Shown here piece after piece: positions 34,422-43,026 of a stretch of DNA of 64,000 nucleotides. The notes below the pieces were generated by a model that ran no database searches, had not been told where the DNA came from, and saw nothing but the letters and a program-made list of their open reading frames with translations. The translations under genes were made by a program, and so were the position numbers. The stretch is from Streptomyces sp. NBC_00554 (GTDB taxonomy: Bacteria; Actinomycetota; Actinomycetes; Streptomycetales; Streptomycetaceae), in NCBI RefSeq assembly GCF_041431135.1, contig NZ_CP107799.1:9750501-9814500 (forward strand). The letters are read 5' to 3'. The first letter of the stretch is position 1, and each line of letters starts with the position of its first letter.

Positions 34422-35684
34422 GTGACCAGTCAGGACAGCACCAACGGGACGGCGTACGGCGTCCACTCCGAGGTCGGCAGGCTGCGCAAGGTGCTGGTCT
34501 GCGCGCCCTGCCTCGCACACCGCTGGCTCACCCCCACCAACTCCGACGACCTGCTCTTCGACGACGTCATGTGGGTGGAGAACGCCCAGCGCGACCACGC
34601 CGACTTCGTCAACAAGCTGCGTGAACGAGGCGTCGACGTCGTGGAACTGCACGACCTGCTCGCCGAGACGATGGCGATCCCCGTGGCCCGGGACTGGCTC
34701 CTGGACCGGAAGATCACCGCCAACGAGGTCGGACTCGGACCCGTCGACGACACCCGGGCCTTCCTGGGGTCCCTCGAACCCGCCACGCTCGCGCGGTACT
34801 TGATCGGCGGTCTGGCCACCGGCGACCTGCCGGACGACTTCCGCTCCGGCCACCTCGCACTGGCCCGCGAGTCGACCGGCGCGCGCGAATACCTGATGCC
34901 GCCGCTGCCCAACACGCTCTACACCCGCGACACGACGTGCTGGCTGTACGGCGGCCTCACGCTCAACCCCCTCTACTGGCCCGCCCGGCACGACGAGACC
35001 CTCCTGATGAAGGCCATCTACACCTTCCACCCCGACTACGCCGGCTCCACGGTGTGGTGGGGCGACCCCGAACTCGACTGGCGGCAGGCCACGTTCGAGG
35101 GCGGCGACATCATGCCGGTCGGCAACGGCGTCGTCCTCATGGGCATGAGCGAGCGCACCTCACGGCAGGCGATCACCCAGGTCGCGGCCGCGCTGTTCAA
35201 GAACGGGGCGGCCGAGCACGTCATCGTCGCCGGTATGCCCAAGCTGCGCTCCGCGATGCACCTCGACACCGTCTTCACCTTCGCCGACCGCGACCTGGTG
35301 ACCCTCTACCCGACCATCATGGACGCGGTCCACACCTTCTCCCTCCGCCCGAGCGACAAGGCCCCCGGCATCGAACTCACCGACGAGGGCTCGCGCCCCT
35401 TCACCGAAGTCGTCGCCAAGGCCCTCGGGTTGCCGCAACTGCGCGTCGTCGAGACCGGCGGAGACGTGTACGCCTCCGAGCGCCAGCAGTGGGACAGCGG
35501 CAACAACGCCGTCGCCCTGGAACCCGGTGTGGTCTTCACCTACGACCGCAACACCCAGACCAACACACTGCTGAGGAAGGCCGGCGTCGAGGTCATCACC
35601 ATCGTCGGCGCCGAGTTGGGGCGCGGCCGGGGCGGCGGCCACTGCATGACGTGCCCGATCCTGCGGGACCCCGTCGAGTTCTGA
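34422..35684 (+). CDS. arcA: Arginine deiminase
   Basis: A 420-residue enzyme that hydrolyses L-arginine to citrulline and ammonia. Hallmarks are FEGGDIMPVGNG with the catalytic Glu and Asp, the MHLDTVFTF motif with the active-site His, and the C-terminal GGGHCMTCPI with nucleophile Cys at about residue 408. The GTG at 34422 has GGAGAAAGG about 6 bases upstream. The gene is intact although the antiporter gene directly upstream, its usual partner for arginine uptake and ornithine export, is destroyed. No carbamate kinase or ornithine transcarbamylase is adjacent. It may supply citrulline or ammonia for acid or anoxic survival, using another transporter. Confidence 0.93.
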   Translation: MTSQDSTNGTAYGVHSEVGRLRKVLVCAPCLAHRWLTPTNSDDLLFDDVMWVENAQRDHADFVNKLRERGVDVVELHDLLAETMAIPVARDWLLDRKITANEVGLGPVDDTRAFLGSLEPATLARYLIGGLATGDLPDDFRSGHLALARESTGAREYLMPPLPNTLYTRDTTCWLYGGLTLNPLYWPARHDETLLMKAIYTFHPDYAGSTVWWGDPELDWRQATFEGGDIMPVGNGVVLMGMSERTSRQAITQVAAALFKNGAAEHVIVAGMPKLRSAMHLDTVFTFADRDLVTLYPTIMDAVHTFSLRPSDKAPGIELTDEGSRPFTEVVAKALGLPQLRVVETGGDVYASERQQWDSGNNAVALEPGVVFTYDRNTQTNTLLRKAGVEVITIVGAELGRGRGGGHCMTCPILRDPVEF

Positions 35685-35715
35685 GCGGCTCGCCGGCCCC
35701 TCCGCGCCCCGGACC

Positions 35716-36243
35716 TCATGCCTGGTTGAGCCCGAGTGCCTTGTCCGCGGCGGTCACCGACGGCTTCCACCATGTCGTCACCGGCTCCCATACGCGCACG
35801 GCGTCACCGGCGCCCAGCTCCTTCGCCGTGAAGGTGCGGCCGAACCGCGCCGGATCGGCGGAGACGGTGATCGAGTGCACCCGACGGGCCTCGGGGTCGG
35901 CCAGGTCGGCGATCGTGCGTACGGCGGCGTACGCCGTCCTGCCCGCGCCGATCCGGTACGGCCCGCTGTCCCCGGCGGGCACCGGCTGAGCCGCGCCGTC
36001 GAGGTCCCCGAAGGTGACGGTCGGGATGCGGTCGACGGTGCAGGTCCGCTTCGAGTGGTTGGTGACGCTGATGTGTACGACGGTGGGGTTCGCGGACTGG
36101 TGCGCCGCCAGGGTGAGGGACTTCTCCGGGCAGGCGGCGACCTTGGTGGCGGCGGAGCCCTGGCCTGCGGCCGAACCTTGAGGCGCGGCGACGAGCAGTG
36201 CCGCGGCGGCGGTCGCGAGGGCGAGGACGGGACGGATACGCAT
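35716..36243 (-). CDS. Secreted DUF4232-like protein
   Basis: A 175-residue exported protein. Residues 1-25 are a Sec signal peptide (RIRPVLALATAAAALLVAAP). The mature part has the DUF4232 pattern: an early Cys (VAACPEKSLTL), an immunoglobulin-like run HISVTNHSKRTCTVDRIPTV with the paired Cys, and the C-terminal VRVWEPVTTWW. DUF4232 proteins are common secreted or lipid-anchored beta-sandwich proteins of actinomycetes without a known function. The ATG at 36243 is supported by the signal peptide. It converges on arginine deiminase with a 31-base gap. Confidence 0.8.
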   Translation of the reverse strand: MRIRPVLALATAAAALLVAAPQGSAAGQGSAATKVAACPEKSLTLAAHQSANPTVVHISVTNHSKRTCTVDRIPTVTFGDLDGAAQPVPAGDSGPYRIGAGRTAYAAVRTIADLADPEARRVHSITVSADPARFGRTFTAKELGAGDAVRVWEPVTTWWKPSVTAADKALGLNQA

Positions 36244-36404
36244 CAGTGGTGTTCCCCCTGTGATGGACATGTATACGGGTACTGCGGCGTGCCCGGTCGA
36301 GGCGACGCTCGCACAGTGTGACGGCCGGGGGGTTCGAGGGGTTGTAGCCGACTTGTCCGTGTTACGTGGCTGTTGCATTTCCCGGTGCATCCTCGCCCCC
36401 GGGT

Positions 36405-38033
36405 TCAGTCGCCCGAGTCCGGCGGCCCGCAGGAGCTGCCGTTGTCCGGCAGGGAGCCGTACAGCAGGAAGTCGTCGACCTTCTGATGCACGCACTCGGA
36501 GGACGCGTACCCGGTGTGTCCGTCGCCCTTGTTGTCCAGCACGACCGCCGAGGAGCCGAGCCGCTCGGCGGTCTCCAGGGCCCAGCGGTACGGAGTGGCG
36601 GGGTCGCCGCGGGTGCCGACGAGGAGCATTTTCGGGGTGTCGACGTCGCGTACTTCGTCGCGTATGTAGTCGGTGCCCTTGGGGCGGCCGTAGCACGTCA
36701 GTACCTGGGTGAGCCGGTACTCGCCGAAGACCGGGGACACTTGCGCGTACTCGGCGCGCAGTGCGTCGATCTCCTTGGTGACCTGGTCGGCGGTGGGCCG
36801 GTCGGGGTCGTCCGCGCAGTTGATCGCCATCAGGGCGGCCGGGAGGTTGTCGATGGGGACGTCCACCGGGTCGACGAGACCGCCGTCCGGGCTGGCCGTC
36901 ACGGTCAGCTCGTCGTCCTTGCGGGGTGCCACCGCCGGTCCGCCCGGCCGGGTGCTCCCGGCGGTGCCGGGGAGGGCCGCGCCGCCCGACAACTGCATGA
37001 GCCAGCGGGTGTCGCCGTCCTGGAGCAGGGAGTTGAGGGCCTGCGCCAGCGTGGGCCACATCTGGCGGCTGTACAGGGCCTGACTTATGGCGCCCACGAG
37101 GTCCTGGCCGGAGAACTCCTGGCCGAAGTCGGCCGGAACCGGGTCCGCGTCGAGCGAGTCGACGAGCTGGACGACCTGTTTTCGGGCGCTGCGCGCATCC
37201 CGCCCGAACGGACAGGACAGATCCTTGGTGCACCAGGTGAGGAAGTCCTCCAGCGCGGTCTGCTGGCCCGCGGCGCCCACCAGTCCCTGCTCGGACAGCG
37301 GTTCGGTGAGCGTGTCCACGCCGTCGAGGACCAACCGGCCCGTCTTCTTGGGGAACTGGGCCGCGTACACCGCGCCCAGACGCGTTCCGTAGGAGAAGCC
37401 GAGGTAGTTGAGCTTCTTGTCGCCGAGCGCCTGCCGCATCACGTCCATGTCCCGGGAGGCGTTGACCGTGCCTATGTGGGCCAGTACGGGCCCCGAGTGC
37501 TTGGCGCATTCGTCGGCGGTCTTCCGCAACGCCTTGAGGGCGGCCTGCGGATCGCCGCTGTCGGTGGTGCCGTCCGTCGTGCCGTAGTACTCGTCGCCGC
37601 CCTCGCCACAACTGACGGGCGAGGACTGGCCGACGCCTCTCGGATCGAAGGTGACCACGTCGTAGCCGTTCGTCAGATGCATGAAGTCTTCGCCACCGAA
37701 AGCGAGTTGAGGGATTCCCGCGCCTCCGGGCCCGCCGAAGTTCAGTAGCACCGAACCCCTCGACTTTCCCGTCGCGCGGTAGCGGGCCATCGCCACGTCG
37801 AGCGTTCCGTCACCCGGGTTCGCGTAGTCCAGCGGGACGGTCACCTTCCCGCACTGCAGATCCTCGGGCATGCCGTAGCCCTCGCACGCGGCCCACTTGA
37901 TGCGCTGGCCGTAGAAGCGTGACAGGTCTGGTGTGTCGGCGGCCCTCGCCGCCGAAGGGAGTCCGGCCACCAGCAGGGCCAGCGTCACGGTCGTGGCTCC
38001 GGCGAACGCGCAGCGTTGGTGCACGGACAGCAT
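36405..38033 (-). CDS. Secreted alpha/beta-hydrolase protease (tripeptidyl aminopeptidase type)
   Basis: A 542-residue exported peptidase of family S33, like Streptomyces Tap and the SlpD/SlpE enzymes. A signal peptide covers residues 1-31 (ending AARAAD). The fold shows LNFGGPGGAG (oxyanion loop), the nucleophile motif GFSYGTRLG and a C-terminal TAP-like domain with VLDNKGDGHTGYASSECV carrying the catalytic His. Two Cys-rich spots may form disulfides. It would remove tripeptides from extracellular protein N-termini. The ATG at 38033 is the natural signal-peptide start. It diverges from a chaplin gene across 289 bases. Confidence 0.87.
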   Translation of the reverse strand: MLSVHQRCAFAGATTVTLALLVAGLPSAARAADTPDLSRFYGQRIKWAACEGYGMPEDLQCGKVTVPLDYANPGDGTLDVAMARYRATGKSRGSVLLNFGGPGGAGIPQLAFGGEDFMHLTNGYDVVTFDPRGVGQSSPVSCGEGGDEYYGTTDGTTDSGDPQAALKALRKTADECAKHSGPVLAHIGTVNASRDMDVMRQALGDKKLNYLGFSYGTRLGAVYAAQFPKKTGRLVLDGVDTLTEPLSEQGLVGAAGQQTALEDFLTWCTKDLSCPFGRDARSARKQVVQLVDSLDADPVPADFGQEFSGQDLVGAISQALYSRQMWPTLAQALNSLLQDGDTRWLMQLSGGAALPGTAGSTRPGGPAVAPRKDDELTVTASPDGGLVDPVDVPIDNLPAALMAINCADDPDRPTADQVTKEIDALRAEYAQVSPVFGEYRLTQVLTCYGRPKGTDYIRDEVRDVDTPKMLLVGTRGDPATPYRWALETAERLGSSAVVLDNKGDGHTGYASSECVHQKVDDFLLYGSLPDNGSSCGPPDSGD

Positions 38034-38322
38034 GCATGCCTCCAGGACGCCCGGCTGCCCCCTCGCTCACGATAAGGGCGGGTACCGGTGGACGCCTCTG
38101 GGCGAGCGGAACGGGCCGCGGTGCCTTACTCTGCGCGCCTTGCGCGGGGCCGATCCGCACGCTCGGCAAGCGCCGATGGCCCTCGTACGAGCCGCCTCAC
38201 CAGTTCGATAACCATGACGCTCGATGGGGTGAAAGACCGATTAGCCATAACTCGGATGGTTCTCTCGCGTTTTATGGCATGCGGGCGACCGCCCGCGACC
38301 ATGTCTGGAAGGCAGGGACCCT

Positions 38323-38997
38323 ATGAAACGGGTTACCCGAAATGGATTGATCGCAGCAGCCGCCGCCTCGGGAGCGATGGCCGTGACCATGCCGGCGTAC
38401 GCCGACTCCGCGGCGGACGGCACCGCGGCGGGCTCGCCCGGGCTGATCTCCGGCAACACCATCCAGCTCCCGGTGCACGTTCCCGTGAACGTGTGCGGGA
38501 ACACCGTGAACGTCGTCGGGGTCCTCAACCCGGCGGCGGGCAACAGCTGTGCCAACGAGGGCGGCGGCGGGGCCGAGGCGCCCGGTGGAACGCAGGGCGG
38601 TGCGGTGGAGAACGGCAGCGGAGGTGCCGCCGCACAGAGCAGCGGAAAGGATTCGCCAGGTGTGCTCTCGGGCAACGGCGTGCAGCTTCCCGTACATCTC
38701 CCGGTCAACGTCACCGGCAACTCCGTGAGCGTCGTCGGTATCGGCAACGCGGCCGTCGGCAACGAGTCCACGAACACCTCCGGCGGCCGGCCCGACCGCC
38801 CCGTCAAGCCCGCGCCCAAGCCGTCCGCGCCGCCCGCCAAGCCGCAGTACGCGCCTCCCGGCACGCCGTCGGGGCCTGTGGCCTCCCTCGCTCAGACCGG
38901 CGCGGACCAGATGGCGCCCGCGATCGCCGGGAGCGCGGCGCTGGTCCTGGGCGGAGCCGTCCTGTACCGGCGATTCCGGCCGGCCGCCACTCGCTGA
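38323..38997 (+). CDS. Long chaplin with two chaplin domains and sortase signal
   Basis: A 224-residue cell-wall protein. It has a signal peptide (residues 1-27), chaplin domain 1 at about 38-79 with Cys58 and Cys76, and chaplin domain 2 at about 112-152. A Pro/Lys-rich spacer follows, then LAQTG (189-193), a hydrophobic helix and a basic tail RRFRP, the sortase sorting signal. Long chaplins anchor the amyloid coat that lets aerial hyphae leave the medium. Domain 2 lacks both Cys (VTGNSVSVVGIGNAAVGNES), which is unusual beside the complete first domain. A strong terminator follows. Expression during aerial growth is expected. Confidence 0.93.
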   Translation: MKRVTRNGLIAAAAASGAMAVTMPAYADSAADGTAAGSPGLISGNTIQLPVHVPVNVCGNTVNVVGVLNPAAGNSCANEGGGGAEAPGGTQGGAVENGSGGAAAQSSGKDSPGVLSGNGVQLPVHLPVNVTGNSVSVVGIGNAAVGNESTNTSGGRPDRPVKPAPKPSAPPAKPQYAPPGTPSGPVASLAQTGADQMAPAIAGSAALVLGGAVLYRRFRPAATR

Positions 38998-39017
38998 CCA
39001 GGGCCCGGCAAGAGCGG

Positions 39018-39051
39018 AAGGCCCCACCGGACTCGTGACCGGTGGGGCCTT
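39018..39051. terminator. Bidirectional terminator between chaplin and acetyltransferase
   Basis: A perfect 13-bp stem (39018-39030 with 39039-39051) around an 8-base loop. It begins AAGGCCCC and ends GGGGCCTT, so it carries a short A/T tract on both sides. Confidence 0.8.
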
Positions 39052-39060
39052 GACGACTCC

Positions 39061-39579
39061 TCAGCCCAGCTCGCCGCGGAGGATGCCGTACCGCACGCCG
39101 TCGCGCCAGTGACCGTTGCGGAACACGACACTGCGCAGCACGCCCTCGCGGGTGAACCCGACCTTCTCCAGGGCGCGTTGCTCGGCGATGTTGTCCACCT
39201 CGGTGTCGGCCTCGACACGTATCACCTGCGTGTGGGCGAAGAGGTACTGGACCAGTTGCCGCTGGGCTTCGGTGCCCACTCCCTTGCCGCGTGCCTCGGG
39301 CAGCAGCCCGATACCCATGTTCCAGTAGTGAGTGGTCCGGCTGGAGACGATCTTCCGCCAGGCGACGAATCCCAGCCGCTCGTCGTCACGCACCACCATC
39401 AGATATCCCGAATCCTCGGTGATCAGACCGTTCTCCGCCCACTGGCGCCGCCAGCGCCCGATGTCCCACCAGCCGAACCACTGGAAGGGTTCGGCCGTCT
39501 CCGGCTCCATGAGGAACCGCTCCATGACGGACAGGTCGTCCTCGGCCACCGGGCGCAAAGTCACGTGGTTGATGCTCAT
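39061..39579 (-). CDS. GNAT-family N-acetyltransferase (RimJ/RimL-like)
   Basis: A 172-residue acetyltransferase. It shows LRPVAEDDLSVMERFL at the start, the acetyl-CoA pocket LLPEARGKGVGTEAQRQLV (R-G-x-G-V/T type) at about residues 96-114, and the C-terminal ALEKVGFTREGVLRSVVF common to RimJ/RimL and drug acetyltransferases. The ATG at 39579 is used because sequence further upstream is antisense to the next gene. The substrate could be a protein N-terminus or a small amine. It faces another GNAT gene transcribed outward 121 bases away; the two are not alike. Confidence 0.84.
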   Translation of the reverse strand: MSINHVTLRPVAEDDLSVMERFLMEPETAEPFQWFGWWDIGRWRRQWAENGLITEDSGYLMVVRDDERLGFVAWRKIVSSRTTHYWNMGIGLLPEARGKGVGTEAQRQLVQYLFAHTQVIRVEADTEVDNIAEQRALEKVGFTREGVLRSVVFRNGHWRDGVRYGILRGELG

Positions 39580-39699
39580 GAGCGTCAACCTTATGAGCGC
39601 GGTTTTCGCCAGTGATCCCCGTGGAGATCGGGAAGGATTGCCGAGGTGCGGACGGTAACCACACCCCGCGACACCACCCCGACGAAAGGAAGCACCCGC

Positions 39700-40554
39700 A
39701 TGACCACTCCGGGACCCGAAGACCTCGTCGTCACACAGGCCTCGCTCGACGAGTGGACTGTGGTCCGCGGATGGGCGGCGGACGAGGGATGGAATCCCGG
39801 TCTGTCCGACAGCGTGAGCTTCTTCGCCCAGGATCCGGAGGGGTTCTTCATCGGGCGGCTCGGCGGCGAACCGGTCTCGGCCGTCTCGGTCGTCAACTAC
39901 GGCGCCGACTACGCTTTCCTGGGCTTCTACCTCGTACGCCCCGACCTGCGCGGCCGCGGTTATGGCATCACCACCTGGAAGACGGCCCTGGCTCACGCCG
40001 GCGGCCGGACCGTCGGCCTCGACGGGGTGGTCGCGCAGCAGGACAACTACCGTCAGTCCGGCTTCGAACTCGCTTACCGCACCTCCCGGTTCGGTGGAAT
40101 CGTGCCCGTGGGGGAGACTCCGACGGGGGTCCGGCCCGCCGAGGTGACGGACCTCGAGGCCGTCACGGCGTACGACAGCGCCTGCTACCCGGCCGACCGG
40201 CCGCGGTTCCTGGAGTCGTGGCTGAGCGGCCCGGACCACCGTGCCTTCGTCCGCCACACCGACGGACGTCTCAGCGGGTACGGCGTGATCCGCCCGGGCC
40301 AAGACGCCCTGCGCATCGGCCCGCTGTTCGCCGACACCGCCGAGGACGCCCGGGCGCTGTTCGTCGCGCTGACCGGCGAGGCCGCCGGGAGGGAGGTCGC
40401 CATCGACATCCCCGGGACGAACTCGGCCGGAGTCGCGCTTGCCCAGGAGTTCGGCCTCACCCCCTCTTTCGACACCGCCCGTATGTACACGGGTCAGGTC
40501 AGGCCGTTCGCGGGTGAGCGCGTGTACGGCGTCACCACCCTCGAACTCGGCTAG
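39700..40554 (+). CDS. Two-domain GNAT acetyltransferase
   Basis: A 284-residue protein made of two halves. The first is a GNAT domain with the acetyl-CoA motif RPDLRGRGYGITTWKTAL (about residues 80-97). The second, starting about residue 145 (VRPAEVTDLEAVTAYDSA), is the acetyltransferase-associated domain seen in YitH/HolE-type enzymes. The ATG has AAAGGA 9 bases upstream. A small-molecule or polyamine substrate is plausible but not shown. It is a single gene followed 40 bases later by a converging DHFR-like gene. Confidence 0.83.
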   Translation: MTTPGPEDLVVTQASLDEWTVVRGWAADEGWNPGLSDSVSFFAQDPEGFFIGRLGGEPVSAVSVVNYGADYAFLGFYLVRPDLRGRGYGITTWKTALAHAGGRTVGLDGVVAQQDNYRQSGFELAYRTSRFGGIVPVGETPTGVRPAEVTDLEAVTAYDSACYPADRPRFLESWLSGPDHRAFVRHTDGRLSGYGVIRPGQDALRIGPLFADTAEDARALFVALTGEAAGREVAIDIPGTNSAGVALAQEFGLTPSFDTARMYTGQVRPFAGERVYGVTTLELG

Positions 40555-40594
40555 GGCTTTTCGTTCGGACGGCAGGGCGAGTGCGGGAGCCTTG

Positions 40595-41167
40595 TCAGCG
40601 GACGACGTCGAATACGTTCTTCTGCAGGCCGTTGGCGTAGGCCTCGTGCTCGACCAGCTTCAGTTTCTGGGTGTCCTTGTCCGTGGCGCTGAACAGACGC
40701 TTGCCCGCGCCGAGCAGGAGCGGGAAGACGAGCAGGTGGTAACGGTCGATCAAGCCGGCATCCGACAGGCCGTGGTTGAGGGCGGCGCTGCCGTGGACGA
40801 TGATCGGGCCGCCCTCGGTCTCCTTCAACGCGGCGACCTCGTCGAGCGAGCGCAGGATCGTGGTCTCGCCCCAGTTGGAAACCAGGTCGTCGTCGGTGAG
40901 GGTGGTGGAGACGACGTACTTCGGCATCACCTTGTAGTCGGCGAAGTCCTCCATGTCCGGCCACACTGGGCTGAACGCCTCGTAGCTGAGTCTGCCCAGC
41001 AACATCGCGGTGGCTTCCTTCTGCTCCCGACCCTTGATGTCGAATGCTTCGGGGAGGAACTCCATGTCCTTGAAGGTCCAACCGGAGTTCCGGTAACCGG
41101 GCTCGCCGCCCAGGGCCTCCACGACGCCGTCGAGGGAGACGAAGGCGGTGCTGATCAAGGTACGCAT
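40595..41167 (-). CDS. Dihydrofolate reductase-family protein (RibD C-terminal type)
   Basis: A 190-residue NADPH-binding protein of the RibD_C/YyaP/YwjB group. The N-terminus MRTLISTAFVSLDGVVE and the internal AMLLGRLSYEAFSPVWP and IIVHGSAALNHGLSDAGLID segments match that family. These resemble DHFR and the riboflavin reductase domain but usually have no known substrate. The ATG at 41167 leaves a normal family length. It is a stand-alone gene between the GNAT and MFS genes. Confidence 0.86.
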   Translation of the reverse strand: MRTLISTAFVSLDGVVEALGGEPGYRNSGWTFKDMEFLPEAFDIKGREQKEATAMLLGRLSYEAFSPVWPDMEDFADYKVMPKYVVSTTLTDDDLVSNWGETTILRSLDEVAALKETEGGPIIVHGSAALNHGLSDAGLIDRYHLLVFPLLLGAGKRLFSATDKDTQKLKLVEHEAYANGLQKNVFDVVR

Positions 41168-41338
41168 TTAAGGTTCCTCGGTGTCTCGTGTCTGGTGCTC
41201 GGCAGGTTCGGTCGGTTCGCGTTCCGGCCGCACTTGCGGCTGCGGCGCACCAACCATGTTCTCTGACTGCTGATCGCGGAGAAACTCATCGGTCGTCGCC
41301 GTCCCTCCCGGCGGCCTCGACGATCCGAACGAAACAGC

Positions 41339-42583
41339 CTAGGAACACGTGCCGTTGGAGGTGACGGCCGTCTTCGGCCGACTCCCTGTGAGGCGCCGCA
41401 CGGGAAAGGCCCGCCGGCGCCCCACCGCCACGACGGCCAGCGCGGCGGCGATCAGCGGCAGTGAAGTCCAGGGCAGGGCCCCGGCGCCCGCACCCTCCAG
41501 GACGAGTCCACCGGTGAACGATCCGGCCGCGATGCCCGCGTTGTACACCGTGGCCTGCAACGACGTGGCAACATCGGCGTTGGCGGGGCCGGAGGCGTCG
41601 ACCAGCGCGGTCTGGATCAGGGTCGGTGCCCCGCCGAACGCGGCGCCCCACAGAGCCACCGATACGAGGAGTACGGCGGGGCTGCCCGCGTACAGACCCA
41701 GGATGAGGAAGGCGCACGCGATCGTGGCGAGCGCCGTCAGCAGCGTCCGTCGCAGGTATGTGTCGACCAGTACGCCGGTGATCCAGATCCCGACGACAGT
41801 GGCCACCCCGAACACCAGCAGGACAAGACCGGTGTGGCCGAACCCCACATGCTCCGCGAACGGGGCGGCGTATGTGTACATCACCTGGTGCCCCAGAAGC
41901 AGCAGCAAGGTGACGGAGAGGACGGTCGCGATCCCGGGCAGGGTGGCGACCCGGTGCAACGGCACGCGTGCGCCCGCCGCCTCACCGGGGAAGTCCGGAA
42001 CCCGTCGGCGCACCCAGACCACGAGCAGCACGGCGACGACCGCCGACAGCGCGAAGACCGCGCGCCAGCCCAGGACTTCGGCCAGCGCGGTACCCGCCGG
42101 GACACCCAGCGACAGGGCGAGCGTGATCCCCGCGAGGACGATCGCGATGGCGCGGCCGCGCCGTTCGGCGGGCACCATACGGGCCGCGTACCCGACGAGC
42201 ATCGCCCACATGACGCCGCCCATCACCCCAGCCGCGAGCCGGGCCGCGAAGGTGAGCGCGTACGCGGACGACAGCGCGGTGACGGCGTTGCAGCAGGCGA
42301 AGCCCACGAGCGCGCCGATCAGTACCCGGCGGCGCGGCAGACCGCGCAACGCGGCGGTGAGCGGCACGGCGGCCAGGAAGGAGGCGAGCGCGTAACCGGT
42401 CACCAGGAAGCCGGCCCGCCCCTCCGAGACGCCCAGGTCCGATGCCATCCGCGGCAGCAGACCGGCGGGCAGCAGTTCGGTCATGACGGCGGTGAAGGCG
42501 GCCGTGGACAGGGCCAGGAGCCCAGACAGCGGGAGCGCGGCGGCAGGCATGGACGTGCTGCCGGCGGGCGGGGCGACGGTCAT
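41339..42583 (-). CDS. MFS transporter, DHA1-type drug efflux
   Basis: A 414-residue membrane protein with about 12 transmembrane helices. The DHA1 family pattern is visible in TELLPAGLLPRMASDLGVSE near the first loop, the LAAVPLTAALRGLPRRRVL segment (motif A region) and VMWAMLVGYAARMVP. It resembles the AraJ/CmlR-type sugar or drug exporters that use proton antiport. It diverges from a MerR regulator gene. A perfect 20-bp palindrome lies between the start codons, so expression is probably induced by a compound sensed by that MerR protein. Confidence 0.88.
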   Translation of the reverse strand: MTVAPPAGSTSMPAAALPLSGLLALSTAAFTAVMTELLPAGLLPRMASDLGVSEGRAGFLVTGYALASFLAAVPLTAALRGLPRRRVLIGALVGFACCNAVTALSSAYALTFAARLAAGVMGGVMWAMLVGYAARMVPAERRGRAIAIVLAGITLALSLGVPAGTALAEVLGWRAVFALSAVVAVLLVVWVRRRVPDFPGEAAGARVPLHRVATLPGIATVLSVTLLLLLGHQVMYTYAAPFAEHVGFGHTGLVLLVFGVATVVGIWITGVLVDTYLRRTLLTALATIACAFLILGLYAGSPAVLLVSVALWGAAFGGAPTLIQTALVDASGPANADVATSLQATVYNAGIAAGSFTGGLVLEGAGAGALPWTSLPLIAAALAVVAVGRRRAFPVRRLTGSRPKTAVTSNGTCS

Positions 42584-42598
42584 GGGACCATGCTGAAA

Positions 42599-42618
42599 CC
42601 TTCACATCAGTGTGAAGG
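42599..42618. promoter_or_regulatory. MerR operator palindrome
   Basis: Perfect inverted repeat CCTTCACA-TCAG-TGTGAAGG between the divergent MFS and MerR genes. It ends 24 bases before the MerR ATG. A MerR dimer would bind here and control both directions. Confidence 0.7.
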
Positions 42619-42642
42619 CAAGCGCGGCCTCCAGGGAGAGCC

Positions 42643-43026
42643 ATGAAGATCGGTGAACTGTCGCGCCGGACCGGCGTCCCCACCAGGATGCTGCGGTACT
42701 ACGAGGAGCAGAACCTGCTCCACCCGGCGCGGGGCGAGAACGGTTATCGCGAGTACGGCGACGCTGCCGTCCAGTGCGTTCAGCAGATCCGCGGGCTGCT
42801 CGACTCCGGGCTCACCACCGAGATCATCCGCGCCATCCTGCCGTTTCTGTCCGACCCCGGCGAGATCCACCTCCACCCCGAATGCCTGACCGCCGAGACG
42901 GCCGGGCTGCTGCGCGACGAGATCGACCGCATCCAGAGCCGCATCGACTGCCTGGCCCGCAACCGGGACGCACTGCGGGCCTATCTGACGGCGGTGCAGT
43001 CGGACGGGCCGGCCCCCGTCAACTAG
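42643..43026 (+). CDS. MerR-family transcriptional regulator
   Basis: A 127-residue regulator. The N-terminal winged helix MKIGELSRRTGVPTRMLRYY is the MerR signature, followed by GYREYGDAAVQ and a long dimerisation helix (EIDRIQSRIDCLARNRDALR). The two Cys (in HPECLTAE and SRIDCLARN) are not in the metal-binding pattern of MerR or CueR, so a drug or organic signal is more likely. It diverges from the MFS exporter with a 20-bp palindrome between them. Its last 8 bases overlap the converging metallo-hydrolase gene. Confidence 0.9.
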   Translation: MKIGELSRRTGVPTRMLRYYEEQNLLHPARGENGYREYGDAAVQCVQQIRGLLDSGLTTEIIRAILPFLSDPGEIHLHPECLTAETAGLLRDEIDRIQSRIDCLARNRDALRAYLTAVQSDGPAPVN

